NCBI RefSeq assembly: GCF_014841115.1
Contig: NZ_JACYTP010000012.1
Span: forward strand, 62,001-126,000
Origin: Photobacterium arenosum
GTDB lineage: Bacteria > Pseudomonadota > Gammaproteobacteria > Enterobacterales > Vibrionaceae
DNA length: 64,000 bases
Direction of reading: 5' to 3'
In this document: piece by piece, positions 10,155 through 19,985 of the stretch
Layout of the letters: the number at the start of each line of letters is the position of its first letter
Position numbering within the stretch: position 1 is the stretch's first letter
Program-made: the position numbers and the translations under genes
The notes under the pieces: generated by a model
The model's database searches: none
Told to the model about the DNA's origin: nothing
Seen by the model: the letters and a program-made list of their open reading frames with translations, nothing else

Positions 10155-10514
10155 GTGGATATTCGTTAATAGTCGATCATTCTCTTAATCTTGTGGCAAA
10201 TGCCTTGTTTATTTGTCTATTTGACGGCAAGGTAAACCAATCGCTTTGATATGTGAGTGACAGCCAGCAAATTGCCTGCACTGACAAAACTAAATGGCGG
10301 ACCAAAAGGTCCGCTTTGTTGTATTTTCGCATTGCTTAACTTGAAATTACGCATTCATGCACCATAAACACAGTAAATTCAGTGTGACTGGATGCGGGCT
10401 ATGGCCTATCAGGCACAGACAGCCGAAGGACAGAATCCGGCTTTCTGGAAGTCTTAAGCATGCCGCCTGTACGAGCTGTGAGTGCTCGTTGGGCATATAC
10501 TCAAGGAGTTTTAC
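10155..10514 (+). terminator. isc operon terminator (10297-10320) and pepB upstream region
   Basis: The 360-base gap holds one intrinsic terminator: GCGGACC, loop AAAA, GGTCCGC at 10297-10314, followed by TTTGTTGTATTTT. This ends the isc transcript. After it, TTGAAA (10341) and CATAAA (10363), 16 bases apart, form a weak candidate promoter for pepB. No other gene is evident. Confidence 0.8.
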
Positions 10515-11801
10515 ATGTCTTCTACTATGTCAGTATTTCTGACTCAGGACGCTGCTGCTGAGCAGTGGGGTGAGAATGCACTGGTTTCTTATACCGCTAA
10601 CGGTGTTCAGATTCATGTGACCAACGACGATGTGCTGAATCTGATTCAGCGTGCCGGCCGGACTCTGGACGGTCAGGGTATCAAGCAAGTCACTCTGAGT
10701 GGCGAAGAGTGGGATCTGGAAACCATCTGGTCTTTCATTCAGGGACACCGTAATGCCAAGCCGGGCAACAGTGTCAGCTGGCCTGAGCTGGATGATGAAG
10801 ATGAAGCGGAACTGCAGGCGCGTCTGACCGCCACCAACTGGGTTCGCGATATTATCAACCAGAGTGCAGAAGTGGTGAATCCTTCGCATCTGGCGAACCG
10901 TGCCGGTGAATTTATCAAATCACTGGCCCCTGATCATGTCAGTTACAAAGTGATTAAAGGCAACGATCTTCTGGATGAAGGCTGGATCGGTATTCATACT
11001 GTTGGCCGTGGCTCAGAACGCTCGGCTGCGATGCTCATTCTTGATTACAACCCAAGCGGTGACGCCGAAGCACCTGTTGCTGCGTGCCTGGTCGGTAAAG
11101 GCATTACTTTCGATTCCGGCGGCTACAGCATGAAGCCTTCTGAAGGGATGGCGGCGATGAAAGCCGACATGGGTGGCTCAGCAATGGCCACCGGTGGTCT
11201 GGCGTTGGCGATTGCCCGCGGTGTGCAAAAGCGCATTAAGCTGATCTTGTGCTGTGCGGAAAACATGGTATCGGGTCGTGCCTTTAAACTGGGCGATATC
11301 ATCACGTACAAAAATGGCAAGACGGTTGAAATCCTCAACACAGACGCAGAAGGCCGCCTGGTACTGGCGGATGGCCTGATTTATGCCAGTGCCCAAAAGC
11401 CGGGCCTGATCATTGACTGTGCGACCCTGACCGGCGCGGCGAAGAATGCCCTGGGTAATGACTACCATGCCTTGTTCAGTTTTGACCACAGCATGGCGCA
11501 GAAAGCACTGATTGCCGCCAGTGAAGAGCACGAAGGTTTGTGGCCTTTGCCTCTGGGCGAACATCACCGTCGTATGATGCCATCCAGCTTTGCTGATCTG
11601 GCCAACATTTCAACCGGCGATTTCATGCCGGGTGCAAGTACAGCGGCGGCTTTCCTGTCTTACTTTGTCGAAGACTATAAGCATGGCTGGCTGCACTTAG
11701 ACTGCAGCGGTACCTACCGTAAATCGGCCAGTGATAAATGGGGCGTGGGCGCAACGGGTATGGGTGTACGCACACTGGCGAACATTCTGGCCCAGGATTA
11801 A
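10515..11801 (+). CDS. pepB: Peptidase B (M17 leucyl aminopeptidase family), copy 1
   Basis: Cytosolic Mn/Zn aminopeptidase that removes N-terminal residues from small peptides. 428 residues (E. coli PepB 427). Two-metal site complete: K195, D200 ([12 protein letters not shown]), D218 (KADMGGSA), D277 and E279 ([13 protein letters not shown]), with catalytic K207 and R281. The C-terminus ([19 protein letters not shown]) is very close to E. coli PepB. AAGGAG at 10503-10508 fixes the ATG; an ATG four codons later is possible. Downstream of iscX and upstream of ndk, the same place as pepB in Vibrio; here it is followed by a second pepB. Confidence 0.96.
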   Translation: MSSTMSVFLTQDAAAEQWGENALVSYTANGVQIHVTNDDVLNLIQRAGRTLDGQGIKQVTLSGEEWDLETIWSFIQGHRNAKPGNSVSWPELDDEDEAELQARLTATNWVRDIINQSAEVVNPSHLANRAGEFIKSLAPDHVSYKVIKGNDLLDEGWIGIHTVGRGSERSAAMLILDYNPSGDAEAPVAACLVGKGITFDSGGYSMKPSEGMAAMKADMGGSAMATGGLALAIARGVQKRIKLILCCAENMVSGRAFKLGDIITYKNGKTVEILNTDAEGRLVLADGLIYASAQKPGLIIDCATLTGAAKNALGNDYHALFSFDHSMAQKALIAASEEHEGLWPLPLGEHHRRMMPSSFADLANISTGDFMPGASTAAAFLSYFVEDYKHGWLHLDCSGTYRKSASDKWGVGATGMGVRTLANILAQD

Positions 11802-11823
11802 TTTCATTCTCCGGTCTATTTTT

Positions 11824-11854
11824 ACGCACAACAGTTCACGCTGTTGTGCGTTTT
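11824..11854 (+). terminator. Hairpin between the two pepB genes
   Basis: Perfect 11-bp stem ACGCACAACAG with complement at 11841-11851, loop TTCACG, followed by TTTTC. A modest intrinsic terminator 20 bases before the second pepB start; it probably lets only part of the transcript through. Confidence 0.7.
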
Positions 11855-11873
11855 CAACTTAGGGAACACAGAT

Positions 11874-13151
11874 ATGCTTACCGTACTACTTTCCGCAGAA
11901 CCGAGTCAGGGTGCCTGGGGCGATAAAGCGTTGGTCTCTTACCAGCAGGACAGCGTGCTCATTCACTATCAGGATGATTTTGTACTGCGCCGCATTCAGC
12001 AGGCTGCTCGTCAGCTTTCTTCTCAGGGGGCGACTCAGGTCAGCCTGAGCGGCGAGGGCTGGAGCTACGAGCGCCAGTGGGCGTTTTATTGTGGCTTTGC
12101 CGCAACACGCAAATCGGTGGACGTGCAATGGGCTTCCCAGGATGACGACGAGCTGGAGTTGCTGAACGCACGCCGTCGCAGTGCAGACTGGGTACGTCAG
12201 GTTGTTAATGCGACGCCGGAAGACATGTACCCGGAAAAACTGGCGCAGGATGCGGTAACTTTCCTGAAAAGCGTGGCCGGCGACAATATCACCCACGAGG
12301 TACTGGTTGGCGACGAACTACTGACCGAAGGCTGGATTGGTACGCACAGTGTTGGCCGTGCAAGCAGTCGTCCGCCTGTGATGCTGACGCTGGACTTTAA
12401 CCCTACTGGGGATGCGGATGCACCTGTGCATGCCTGTCTGGTCGGTAAAGGAATTACGTTCGACTCCGGTGGTTACAGCATCAAGTCCAGTGCCGGTATG
12501 GTGGCGATGAAATGCGACATGGGCGGTGCGGCAACAGTGACAGCTGCTCTGGCCTATGCCATTGAACAAGGCCTGAAAAAGCGCGTTAAACTGATTTTGT
12601 GCTGTGCCGAAAACATGGTCGCCGGTAATGCCTACAAGCTGGGCGATATTCTGACCTATAAGAATGGTCTGACGGTGGAAGTGGTCAATACCGATGCTGA
12701 AGGGCGTCTGGTACTGGCAGACGGCCTGATCAAAGCCGGTGAAATGAAGGCACCGCTGATCATAGATGCCGCAACGCTGACCGGTGCGGCTATGATGGCT
12801 GTGGGTCAGGATTATAACGCTATCTTCTCCATGCAGCCTGAGCTGCTGCGCAAAGCGCAGCAATTGTCTGAGCTGGTTAATGAGCCCGCGTGGCCGTTAC
12901 CGCTGCAAAAATGGCACCAGAATAATTGTCCGTCTGATTACGCAGACACCGCCAACAGCCGTGCTGTGAAAGGTGGTGGTATGGGCGGTGCTTCGAATGC
13001 TGCTGCTTTTTTGTCCCGTTTTGTCAGCGATGACAGCCGCTGGGTTCATTTCGATCTGGCTTCTTGCTTCCGTGACGGTGCTGATGCACGCTGGGCAGCG
13101 GGCGCGACGGGGCTTGGGGTGGCAAATATTGCCGCGTTGCTGTTACAGTAA
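11874..13151 (+). CDS. Peptidase B-like M17 aminopeptidase, copy 2 (tandem paralogue)
   Basis: A second complete M17 peptidase, 425 residues, directly downstream of copy 1. Metal ligands are intact: K192, D197 ([12 protein letters not shown]), D215 (KCDMGGAA), D274 and E276 ([13 protein letters not shown]), with catalytic K204 and R278. The catalytic domain is near-identical in motif order to copy 1, but the N-terminal domain and the C-terminus differ (copy 2 has [19 protein letters not shown]; the EH.....HHRRM segment before it is replaced by [15 protein letters not shown]). This suggests an old duplication with altered substrate pocket rather than a recent copy. ATG at 11874 with AGGG upstream. 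Both are likely active. Confidence 0.93.
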   Translation: MLTVLLSAEPSQGAWGDKALVSYQQDSVLIHYQDDFVLRRIQQAARQLSSQGATQVSLSGEGWSYERQWAFYCGFAATRKSVDVQWASQDDDELELLNARRRSADWVRQVVNATPEDMYPEKLAQDAVTFLKSVAGDNITHEVLVGDELLTEGWIGTHSVGRASSRPPVMLTLDFNPTGDADAPVHACLVGKGITFDSGGYSIKSSAGMVAMKCDMGGAATVTAALAYAIEQGLKKRVKLILCCAENMVAGNAYKLGDILTYKNGLTVEVVNTDAEGRLVLADGLIKAGEMKAPLIIDAATLTGAAMMAVGQDYNAIFSMQPELLRKAQQLSELVNEPAWPLPLQKWHQNNCPSDYADTANSRAVKGGGMGGASNAAAFLSRFVSDDSRWVHFDLASCFRDGADARWAAGATGLGVANIAALLLQ

Positions 13152-13210
13152 GCGCTATGGGACAGGGAAACCTGCCTGCCAGAAGTGAACTGAGTATAAG
13201 GAATATAATA

Positions 13211-13639
13211 ATGACAATTGAACGTACCTTCTCAATTGTAAAACCGGATGCAGTAGGCCGTAATCAGATCGGTGCAATTTATCATCGTTTAGAAAGCGCT
13301 GGTCTGACGATTGTTGCGGCGAAAATGCTGCGTTTAACTGAACAGCAGGCACAGGGGTTTTACGCTGAGCACGAAGGCAAGCCGTTTTACGCGCCGTTAA
13401 TTGAATTCATGACGTCTGGCCCTGTGATGGTACAGGTACTGGAAGGCAACAATGCGATTACGCGCTACCGTGAGCTGATGGGTAAAACCAACCCGGAAGA
13501 AGCTGCGTGCGGTACACTGCGTGCCGATTACGCAGAAAGTACTCGCCTGAATGCCGTACACGGTTCTGACAGCCCAGAGTCTGCAGCCCGTGAAATTGCG
13601 TATTTCTTTTCCGAGGATGAAATTTGTCCTCGTGACTGA
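13211..13639 (+). CDS. ndk: Nucleoside diphosphate kinase
   Basis: Transfers the gamma phosphate of ATP to nucleoside diphosphates through a phosphohistidine. 142 residues, the usual length. [12 protein letters not shown] at the N-terminus; the phosphorylated His is H117 in [12 protein letters not shown]. The ATG at 13211 is chosen over an upstream start that adds 18 unrelated residues; AAGGAA lies 15 bases upstream. Confidence 0.98.
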   Translation: MTIERTFSIVKPDAVGRNQIGAIYHRLESAGLTIVAAKMLRLTEQQAQGFYAEHEGKPFYAPLIEFMTSGPVMVQVLEGNNAITRYRELMGKTNPEEAACGTLRADYAESTRLNAVHGSDSPESAAREIAYFFSEDEICPRD

Positions 13640-13662
13640 TTCATGATCTGAAAGCCGGATAC

Positions 13663-13691
13663 AACGGGAAGCCAAGGCTTCCCGTTTTTTT
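13663..13691 (+). terminator. ndk terminator
   Basis: Stem AACGGGAAGCC / GGCTTCCCGTT at 13663-13686 followed by a run of seven T. Closes the pepB-ndk group. Confidence 0.9.
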
Positions 13692-13733
13692 ATCTTTTTT
13701 ATCTATTAAGGTTTGATGGAGGCGCTGGCTGGC

Positions 13734-13766
13734 GTCAGCTAAGCTGTAATCAGCTGCTTAGCTGAC
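13734..13766. repeat. Perfect 11-bp inverted repeat upstream of rlmN
   Basis: GTCAGCTAAGC at 13734-13744 and its exact complement at 13756-13766, loop 11 bases that itself contains a further AGCT. No T-run follows, so it is not a terminator; it lies just upstream of the probable rlmN promoter and could be a regulator site. Confidence 0.7.
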
Positions 13767-13780
13767 ATTAGCAGCAAAAG

Positions 13781-13809
13781 TGGAAACACGCCGATAAAGT
13801 CTGTACAAT
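13781..13809 (+). promoter_or_regulatory. Probable rlmN promoter
   Basis: TGGAAA (13781-13786), 17-base spacer, TACAAT (13804-13809). Predicted transcript start near 13816, about 95 bases before the rlmN ATG. Confidence 0.6.
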
Positions 13810-13909
13810 TTCGCGCCTTGAATCTTCCCGCTATTTGGGGCCACCCTGGGTCAGCGTTCCCTGACATACCGGGTGCAGGATCTGTCATTTTTTAGTGAGG
13901 CGACAACCG

Positions 13910-15031
13910 ATGACGAATGCCAAAATCAATCTGCTGGATTTCGATCGCGAAGGACTGCGGCAGTATTTTGCCGAAGAGCTGGGCGAAAAAGCCTTCCGCG
14001 CGGATCAGATCATGAAGTGGATGTATCATTTCGGTTGCGATGACTTTGATCAAATGACCAACATCAATAAGAAGCTGCGCGAGAAACTGAAAGCCGTGGC
14101 TGAGATTCGTGCCCCTTATGTATCTGAAGCGCAACACTCGGCCGACGGCACTATCAAGTGGGCCATGCGTGTCGGCGATCAGGATGTTGAAACTGTGTAC
14201 ATTCCCGATGATGACCGTGCCACCCTGTGTGTGTCTTCTCAGGTGGGCTGTGCGCTGGACTGTAAATTCTGCTCTACTGCACAGCAAGGGTTTAACCGTA
14301 ACCTGAAAGTGTCAGAAATTATCGGTCAGGTATGGCGCGCTGCCAAAGAGATCGGTGTTGAGAAAGAAACGGGCCGCCGTCCTATCACCAACGTGGTCAT
14401 GATGGGCATGGGTGAGCCATTGCTGAACATGAAAAACCTGATTCCGTCACTGAAAATCATGCTCGATGACCTGGGTTTTGGTCTGTCGAAGCGCCGTGTC
14501 ACTGTGTCAACGTCAGGCGTCGTGTCTGGTCTTGAGCAGATGATAGGTAAGATAGATGTGGCACTGGCTATTTCTCTGCACGCCGGTAATGACCAGTTGC
14601 GCTCCGAAATCATGCCGATTAACGACAGGTACAATATCGAGACTTTCCTGGATGTGGTACGTCGCTATATCGCATCCTCGAATGCCAACCGCGGCAAAGT
14701 CACGGTGGAATACATACTGCTGGATCATGTGAACGATGGCATGGAACACGCGCGGGAACTGGCGCATACGCTGAAAGACACCCCGGCGAAAATTAACCTG
14801 ATCCCTTTCAATCCGTATCCGGGTTCACCCTATCGTAAGCCAAGTAATTCACGAATTGACCGCTTCATGAAAACACTGATGGAGTACGACTTTACTGTGA
14901 CTGTGCGTAAAACACGTGGTGATGATATCGACGCTGCCTGTGGGCAATTGGTTGGTGATGTGATTGACCGCACAAAACGTACTATGGCAAAACAAGCGAA
15001 AGGGGAACCAATCCCAGTAAAAGCAGTCTGA
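13910..15031 (+). CDS. rlmN: Dual-specificity 23S rRNA / tRNA adenine-C2 methyltransferase RlmN
   Basis: Radical-SAM enzyme that methylates A2503 of 23S rRNA and A37 of some tRNAs through a methyl-cysteine intermediate. 373 residues. The 4Fe-4S motif [11 protein letters not shown] (C114, C118, C121) is preceded by the conserved Cys of CVSSQ (C107), and the second catalytic Cys is in [10 protein letters not shown] near the C-terminus. GAGG at 13897-13900 places the ATG at 13910, with a GTG five codons upstream rejected. It needs the Fe-S clusters made by the isc genes. Confidence 0.97.
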   Translation: MTNAKINLLDFDREGLRQYFAEELGEKAFRADQIMKWMYHFGCDDFDQMTNINKKLREKLKAVAEIRAPYVSEAQHSADGTIKWAMRVGDQDVETVYIPDDDRATLCVSSQVGCALDCKFCSTAQQGFNRNLKVSEIIGQVWRAAKEIGVEKETGRRPITNVVMMGMGEPLLNMKNLIPSLKIMLDDLGFGLSKRRVTVSTSGVVSGLEQMIGKIDVALAISLHAGNDQLRSEIMPINDRYNIETFLDVVRRYIASSNANRGKVTVEYILLDHVNDGMEHARELAHTLKDTPAKINLIPFNPYPGSPYRKPSNSRIDRFMKTLMEYDFTVTVRKTRGDDIDAACGQLVGDVIDRTKRTMAKQAKGEPIPVKAV

Positions 15032-15076
15032 TAACAATAACATAAAGCTCGGAATGGATGTGAGCAAGGAGTTGTT

Positions 15077-15847
15077 ATGATACGCTGGACCCTGTATCCG
15101 ATCACAAGCGGCTTTTTTGCCGCTTGTTTGCTAGTGGGCTGTGTAACCGTTGACCCAACAGCGAAGGATCGCAGTGTGGATCCCATTGCGGTGGCGGATG
15201 CCAGAGTGACACTCGGACTCAGTTATCTTGAACAAGGTCAGCGGCAGAGAGCACAGCAAAATTTACAGAAAGCCTTAGACGTTGCGCCGGATCACCCCAG
15301 AGCACAACTTGCCATGGCACATTATTACCAACAAGTGGGTGAAAACCGTTCAGCTGAAGCGCTCTATGTCCGAGCATTGCAATATTCCCCCAAAAATGGC
15401 GATGTGCTTAATAACTATGGTGTATTCTTGTGTAATGAAGCACGGTTTGATGAAGCAGATAGCGCCTTTATGCGTGCTGTTTTACAGCCGGATTATTTTC
15501 AGGCTTCAGCGACGTATGAAAATGCGGCTTTGTGCAGCATAAAACATGGTGATGCGACACAAGCTGCAGATTATTTCAGAAAAGCATTGGATCATGAGCC
15601 TTACCGTCCGCTGTCTATGTTGCAGCTGGCAAGACTGGAGTTGACTGGTGGTGATTACCAGCTGGCCGATGCCAGGCTGGATGCATTCAGTCTGCGATAC
15701 GGAGAGACTGCTGATAGTCTTGTTCTTAAAATTCAGTCGTCACGCCAGAGCGGTCGCCTTGATCGGGTGGAAAAATATGCCGAATTGTTGCGACAACAAT
15801 TTCCTGATTCTCAGCAATATCAGAATTATCTAGCCAATGAATACTGA
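15077..15847 (+). CDS. pilW: Type IV pilus biogenesis/stability lipoprotein PilW
   Basis: Outer-membrane lipoprotein with TPR repeats that helps assemble or stabilise the PilQ secretin (called PilF in Pseudomonas). 256 residues. A lipobox LLVGC puts the lipidated Cys at C22, followed by V, consistent with an outer-membrane lipoprotein. Several TPR motifs (for example GLSYLEQGQRQRAQQNLQKAL, MAHYYQQVGENRSAEALYVR, NYGVFLCNEARFDEADSAF) fill residues 45-250. AAGGAG precedes the ATG. Its last 11 bases overlap the start of rodZ, a typical coupled arrangement. Confidence 0.93.
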   Translation: MIRWTLYPITSGFFAACLLVGCVTVDPTAKDRSVDPIAVADARVTLGLSYLEQGQRQRAQQNLQKALDVAPDHPRAQLAMAHYYQQVGENRSAEALYVRALQYSPKNGDVLNNYGVFLCNEARFDEADSAFMRAVLQPDYFQASATYENAALCSIKHGDATQAADYFRKALDHEPYRPLSMLQLARLELTGGDYQLADARLDAFSLRYGETADSLVLKIQSSRQSGRLDRVEKYAELLRQQFPDSQQYQNYLANEY

Positions 15848-16829
15848 ACAGAACGAAGAACGAGTAACGGAAGACGTCATTCGTCCCGGAGATATGCTAC
15901 GCCAGGCGCGTGAGCAGCTTGGCTATTCTCAAAAGGATGTAGCGAGCCGACTGCGCTTGCGGATGTCTGTAATCGATGACATTGAAAACAACCGGTTTGA
16001 TGAAGCTCAGATGGCCACCTTTACCCGTGGTTATGTCCGCTCGTATGCAAAATTTGTCGGTCTTGATGTTAACGAAGTACTGAACAAACTTGAAAGCATT
16101 GGTCAGGGGCAGCCGCAAGCCCAGACTATGCAAAGTTTTTCACGTAAAACCAAGCGTGACAAACACGATAACCGTGTCATGGGCCTGACCTGGCTGCTGG
16201 GGGCTGTGATCGTCGGTATGACAGCAGCCTGGTGGTGGCAAACTGAGCAAAAAACGGAAACCCCGGTTATTTCTGAGCAAGTATCGCCAGCGAATCCGCC
16301 TCTGGATGAATCACTGGCCGGTACGGTCGATGATATGGCGGGAACGCTGAACACAGACGACGTGAGTGCGATTGCGGAAGGGGCAACGCAAGAGAGTCCC
16401 GCTGACGACCCATACAGCAATACTGCTGGCGGTGATGATTTACCGCTCAACACCTTCGATGAAGCTGCTAACAATAGCACCAGCGAGATGCCTGCGGGCA
16501 GCGTGATTGATGATGAAGGCAATGTGCTTTTTGATGAAGCCAATGACTCACTGATTAGCGTTACAGCCCCGGTTGCGGAAGAAGCGCCGGCACCTGATCT
16601 GCAACTGACTTTTAACGGTGATTGCTGGATTGATATCCGTGATGCCAATGGCAAACAACTTGATACAGGTATCAAATCCAGCGGCGATGTTGTCTCTATT
16701 GAAGGACAGGCCCCGTTTAAGATAGTGCTCGGTGCGCCGAGTGTTGTTACAATGAGCTTCAAAGGTGAACCAGTTGATCTGAGCGGCTACCCGGCTGGCA
16801 GAGTCGCCAGGTTGAAGTTGCCGTTGTAA
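15837..16829 (+). CDS. rodZ: Cytoskeletal membrane protein RodZ
   Basis: Links the MreB actin filaments to the wall-synthesis complex and sets rod shape. 330 residues. An N-terminal cro/C1-type helix-turn-helix (about residues 18-80, GDMLRQAREQLGYSQKDVA) contacts MreB; a basic stretch (SRKTKRDKHDNR) leads to one TM segment (about 115-135); the periplasmic part is an acidic Ser/Thr-rich linker (140-250) and a C-terminal DUF4115 domain (LQLTFNGDCWIDIRDANGKQ). Start overlaps the pilW end. Confidence 0.95.
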   Translation: MNTEQNEERVTEDVIRPGDMLRQAREQLGYSQKDVASRLRLRMSVIDDIENNRFDEAQMATFTRGYVRSYAKFVGLDVNEVLNKLESIGQGQPQAQTMQSFSRKTKRDKHDNRVMGLTWLLGAVIVGMTAAWWWQTEQKTETPVISEQVSPANPPLDESLAGTVDDMAGTLNTDDVSAIAEGATQESPADDPYSNTAGGDDLPLNTFDEAANNSTSEMPAGSVIDDEGNVLFDEANDSLISVTAPVAEEAPAPDLQLTFNGDCWIDIRDANGKQLDTGIKSSGDVVSIEGQAPFKIVLGAPSVVTMSFKGEPVDLSGYPAGRVARLKLPL

Positions 16830-16843
16830 ACAGAGAATGAAAG

Positions 16844-17959
16844 ATGCATAACGAGTCTCCGATTAAACGCCGTCCTTCCACCCGAATTTATGTGGGTAAG
16901 GTGCCAATTGGTGATGGTGCACCGATTGCGGTGCAGTCAATGACCAACACCCGTACTACAGATGTGGCAGCGACGGTCGCACAAATCCGCGCACTGGAAA
17001 AAGTCGGTGCAGATATTGTCCGCGTTTCAGTGCCCACTATGGATGCGGCTGAAGCTTTTAAAGCGATTAAGCAACAGGTGAATCTGCCCTTGGTGGCTGA
17101 TATTCATTTTGATTACCGCATTGCGTTGAAAGTGGCGGAGTATGGCGTGGACTGTCTGCGCATTAACCCTGGCAATATCGGTCGTGAAGATCGTATCCGT
17201 GCTGTGGTGGACTGTGCTCGCGACAACAATATTCCAATCCGGATCGGTGTAAACGGCGGCTCGCTGGAAAAAGATATTCAGCAGAAATATGGCGAACCAA
17301 CGCCTGATGCGCTGGTTGAATCGGCGATGCGTCATGTTGAAATTCTGGATCGGCTGAATTTTGATCAATTCAAAGTCAGTGTTAAAGCTTCTGACGTATT
17401 TCTGGCTGTGGAGTCGTACCGCAGGCTGGCAAAGCAGATCAAACAACCTTTGCATTTGGGTATCACTGAAGCCGGTGGCGCGCGTGCCGGCGCCGTCAAA
17501 TCTGCCGTTGGCCTGGGCATGCTGCTGGCTGAGGGAATTGGCGATACGCTGCGTATCTCTTTGGCCGCCGACCCCATCGAAGAAATTAAAGTCGGTTTTG
17601 ATATCCTGAAATCCCTGCGAATCCGTTCCCGCGGCATTAATTTTATTGCCTGCCCAACCTGTTCACGTCAGGAATTTGATGTGATTGGCACAGTTAACGA
17701 GCTGGAACAGCGCCTGGAAGATATCACTATTCCTATGGACGTCTCTGTCATTGGCTGTGTGGTTAACGGGCCGGGCGAAGCAGAAGTGTCCCATATGGGC
17801 ATTGCCGGCGGTAACCGTAAGAGCGCCTTCTATGAAGACGGTGTGCGCCAGAAAGAGCGTTTTGATAATGACAATGTGATCGATCAGCTGGAAACCAAGA
17901 TCCGGGCCAAAGCGTCCATGATGGATCAGCGGAACCGGATTGACGTCATCGAAAAGTAA
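16844..17959 (+). CDS. ispG: 4-hydroxy-3-methylbut-2-enyl-diphosphate synthase IspG
   Basis: Fe-S enzyme of the MEP isoprenoid pathway, converting MEcPP to HMBPP. 371 residues (E. coli 372). TIM-barrel motifs [12 protein letters not shown] and [10 protein letters not shown]; cluster-binding cysteines in [13 protein letters not shown] and [13 protein letters not shown]. It is 14 bases from rodZ, so probably the last gene of the rlmN-pilW-rodZ-ispG group. Confidence 0.98.
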   Translation: MHNESPIKRRPSTRIYVGKVPIGDGAPIAVQSMTNTRTTDVAATVAQIRALEKVGADIVRVSVPTMDAAEAFKAIKQQVNLPLVADIHFDYRIALKVAEYGVDCLRINPGNIGREDRIRAVVDCARDNNIPIRIGVNGGSLEKDIQQKYGEPTPDALVESAMRHVEILDRLNFDQFKVSVKASDVFLAVESYRRLAKQIKQPLHLGITEAGGARAGAVKSAVGLGMLLAEGIGDTLRISLAADPIEEIKVGFDILKSLRIRSRGINFIACPTCSRQEFDVIGTVNELEQRLEDITIPMDVSVIGCVVNGPGEAEVSHMGIAGGNRKSAFYEDGVRQKERFDNDNVIDQLETKIRAKASMMDQRNRIDVIEK

Positions 17960-17974
17960 GCCTTTTCTGTCTGA

Positions 17975-18030
17975 CTTACCCCGGAATCCTTCGGGGTAAG
18001 GTTCACAACGTCCTGCATAACTTATATATT
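17975..18030 (+). promoter_or_regulatory. ispG 3' hairpin and hisS promoter
   Basis: A hairpin CTTACCCCG/CGGGGTAAG (17975-17983 with 17992-18000) closes the ispG transcript, without a strong T-run. Immediately after it, TTCACA (18002-18007), a 17-base spacer and TATATT (18025-18030) each match the sigma-70 consensus at five of six bases, giving a good promoter for hisS with a leader of about 45 bases. Confidence 0.75.
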
Positions 18031-18079
18031 CAGTTCTATTCATTCGAACTTAATCCCCATCGGTTAATTGAGAATCAAC

Positions 18080-19348
18080 GTGGCGAAACAAATTCAAGCA
18101 ATTCGAGGCATGAACGATTGCCTCCCAACTCAGTCTCCGCTTTGGCAGAAAGTGGAAAATACCGCGAAACAAGTCGTCAGCGCTTACGGATACAATGAAG
18201 TTCGTATGCCGATTGTCGAGATGACGCATTTGTTTAAGCGTGCCATCGGTGAAGTGACCGATGTGGTCGAAAAGGAAATGTATACCTTTGAAGACCGCAA
18301 CGGTGACAGCCTGACACTGCGCCCTGAAGGGACAGCAGGTTGTGTACGTGCCGGTATCGAAAATGGCCTGCTGTACAATCAGGAACAGCGTTTGTGGTAT
18401 ATGGGCCCCATGTTTCGCCATGAGCGTCCGCAGAAAGGCCGTTATCGCCAGTTCCATCAGTTTGGCGTAGAAGTGTTTGGCATTGAAGGGCCGGATGTTG
18501 ATGCAGAACTGATCATGATGACGGCACGTTTGTGGCGTGAACTGGGCATTGATAAGCATGTACGCCTGGAGCTGAACTCTATTGGTTCTTCTGAAGCCCG
18601 TGCTGCGTATCGCGATGCTTTGATTGCATTCCTTGAGCAGCATCTTGATGTGCTCGATGAAGACAGCAAGCGCCGTATGTACACCAATCCTCTTCGTGTG
18701 CTGGATACCAAAAATAAAGATATACAAGCGATTTTGACCGATGCGCCGACCTTGTCTGACTATTTGGATGATGATTCCAAGGCGCATTTTTCAGGTTTGT
18801 GTGAACTATTAGACGCTGCTGGCATCGAATACCAGGTAAATGAACGCCTTGTGCGTGGTTTGGATTATTATAACCGCACGGTTTTCGAGTGGATCACCGA
18901 CAGCCTGGGTGCCCAGGGCACTGTATGTGGTGGTGGCCGCTATGACGGTATGGTTGAACAGCTGGGTGGCAAAGCGACGCAAGGCGTGGGCTTTGCTATG
19001 GGCCTGGAGCGTCTGGTACTGATGCTGGAAACCCTGGAGCTGACCGACGTTCGCCGCAGTGTAGATGTCTACGTAGTGACTGCCGGTGAAGGTACACTGA
19101 TGGCAGGCATGAAGCTGGCTGAAACCCTGCGCGAAGCCGTATCGGGACTGAGAGTGATGAATCACTTTGGTGGCGGTAACTTCAAGAAACAGTTTAAACG
19201 CGCAGATAACGTGGGTGCGATTGTTGCTCTGGTTCTGGGGGAGAACGAAATTGCAGAAGGTACTGTAGTCGTTAAGGATCTCCGTGGCGGTGAGCAGCAA
19301 ACATTGGCTCAGGCAGAGGTTGCCGCTAAGCTGGCAGAATTGATTTAA
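18080..19348 (+). CDS. hisS: Histidyl-tRNA synthetase
   Basis: Class II aminoacyl-tRNA synthetase for histidine. 422 residues from a GTG start chosen because [12 protein letters not shown] aligns with [12 protein letters not shown] of E. coli; a TTG four codons upstream is less likely. Motif 2 [18 protein letters not shown], histidine-A box [15 protein letters not shown] and the glycine-rich motif 3 [10 protein letters not shown] are present; the anticodon-binding domain fills the last 90 residues. Weak ribosome site (GAG). Confidence 0.97.
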   Translation: MAKQIQAIRGMNDCLPTQSPLWQKVENTAKQVVSAYGYNEVRMPIVEMTHLFKRAIGEVTDVVEKEMYTFEDRNGDSLTLRPEGTAGCVRAGIENGLLYNQEQRLWYMGPMFRHERPQKGRYRQFHQFGVEVFGIEGPDVDAELIMMTARLWRELGIDKHVRLELNSIGSSEARAAYRDALIAFLEQHLDVLDEDSKRRMYTNPLRVLDTKNKDIQAILTDAPTLSDYLDDDSKAHFSGLCELLDAAGIEYQVNERLVRGLDYYNRTVFEWITDSLGAQGTVCGGGRYDGMVEQLGGKATQGVGFAMGLERLVLMLETLELTDVRRSVDVYVVTAGEGTLMAGMKLAETLREAVSGLRVMNHFGGGNFKKQFKRADNVGAIVALVLGENEIAEGTVVVKDLRGGEQQTLAQAEVAAKLAELI

Positions 19349-19361
19349 GAGAGGACAGGAC

Positions 19362-19973
19362 GTGGACGTCAATACCACAGAAGAGCAACAGATTGAATCC
19401 ATCAAGGCATGGATGAAAGAGAACGGTAAAGCCGTTGTGCTTGGTGCCGTACTTGGCCTGGGCGGCCTGTATGGCTGGCGTTATTATCAGGGAGAAGTGC
19501 AGGCTGCTAAGGAACTGGCTTCTGAAGCTTATACTCAGACTGTACAGGCTCTGGACAGTGGCAGCGACGAGGCTGTCAGTCAGGCTCAGACGTTTATCAA
19601 TGATAACCCAAGCAGTCAGTATGCGGTGCTGGCTGCATTGCAACTGGCCAAAGTGCAGGTGGATAAAGGTGAACTGGACGCTGCAGCAGAGCAGTTAAAC
19701 TGGGCTATCAGTCATACAGAAGATGTTGCTCTGTTGCCTGTGGCTCACACCCGACTGGCGCGAATTCTGGCGGCTCAGCAGTCTTACGACAATGCACTGG
19801 CGGAACTGGACAAAGTGAAAGCGGAAAGCTGGCAGGGTAAAGTGGCTGAACTGCGCGGTGATATTTTGCTGCAGAAAGGGGATAAATCAGGAGCTCGTGA
19901 TGCTTATATCAGCGCACAGCAACTGGGCGCTTCTCCGGCACTGCAAATTAAACTTGACGATCTGGCCCAGTAA
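19362..19973 (+). CDS. yfgM: Periplasmic-facing chaperone/ancillary SecYEG protein YfgM
   Basis: Inner-membrane TPR protein that associates with SecYEG and PpiD and takes part in handing over secreted proteins. 203 residues from a GTG with AGGACAGGAC upstream. A single TM segment (about residues 24-43, VVLGAVLGLGGLYGWRYY) follows a short acidic cytoplasmic tail; the rest is TPR-like helices facing the periplasm. Lies between hisS and bamB as in E. coli. Confidence 0.93.
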   Translation: MDVNTTEEQQIESIKAWMKENGKAVVLGAVLGLGGLYGWRYYQGEVQAAKELASEAYTQTVQALDSGSDEAVSQAQTFINDNPSSQYAVLAALQLAKVQVDKGELDAAAEQLNWAISHTEDVALLPVAHTRLARILAAQQSYDNALAELDKVKAESWQGKVAELRGDILLQKGDKSGARDAYISAQQLGASPALQIKLDDLAQ

Positions 19974-19985
19974 AGGCGACAGAGT

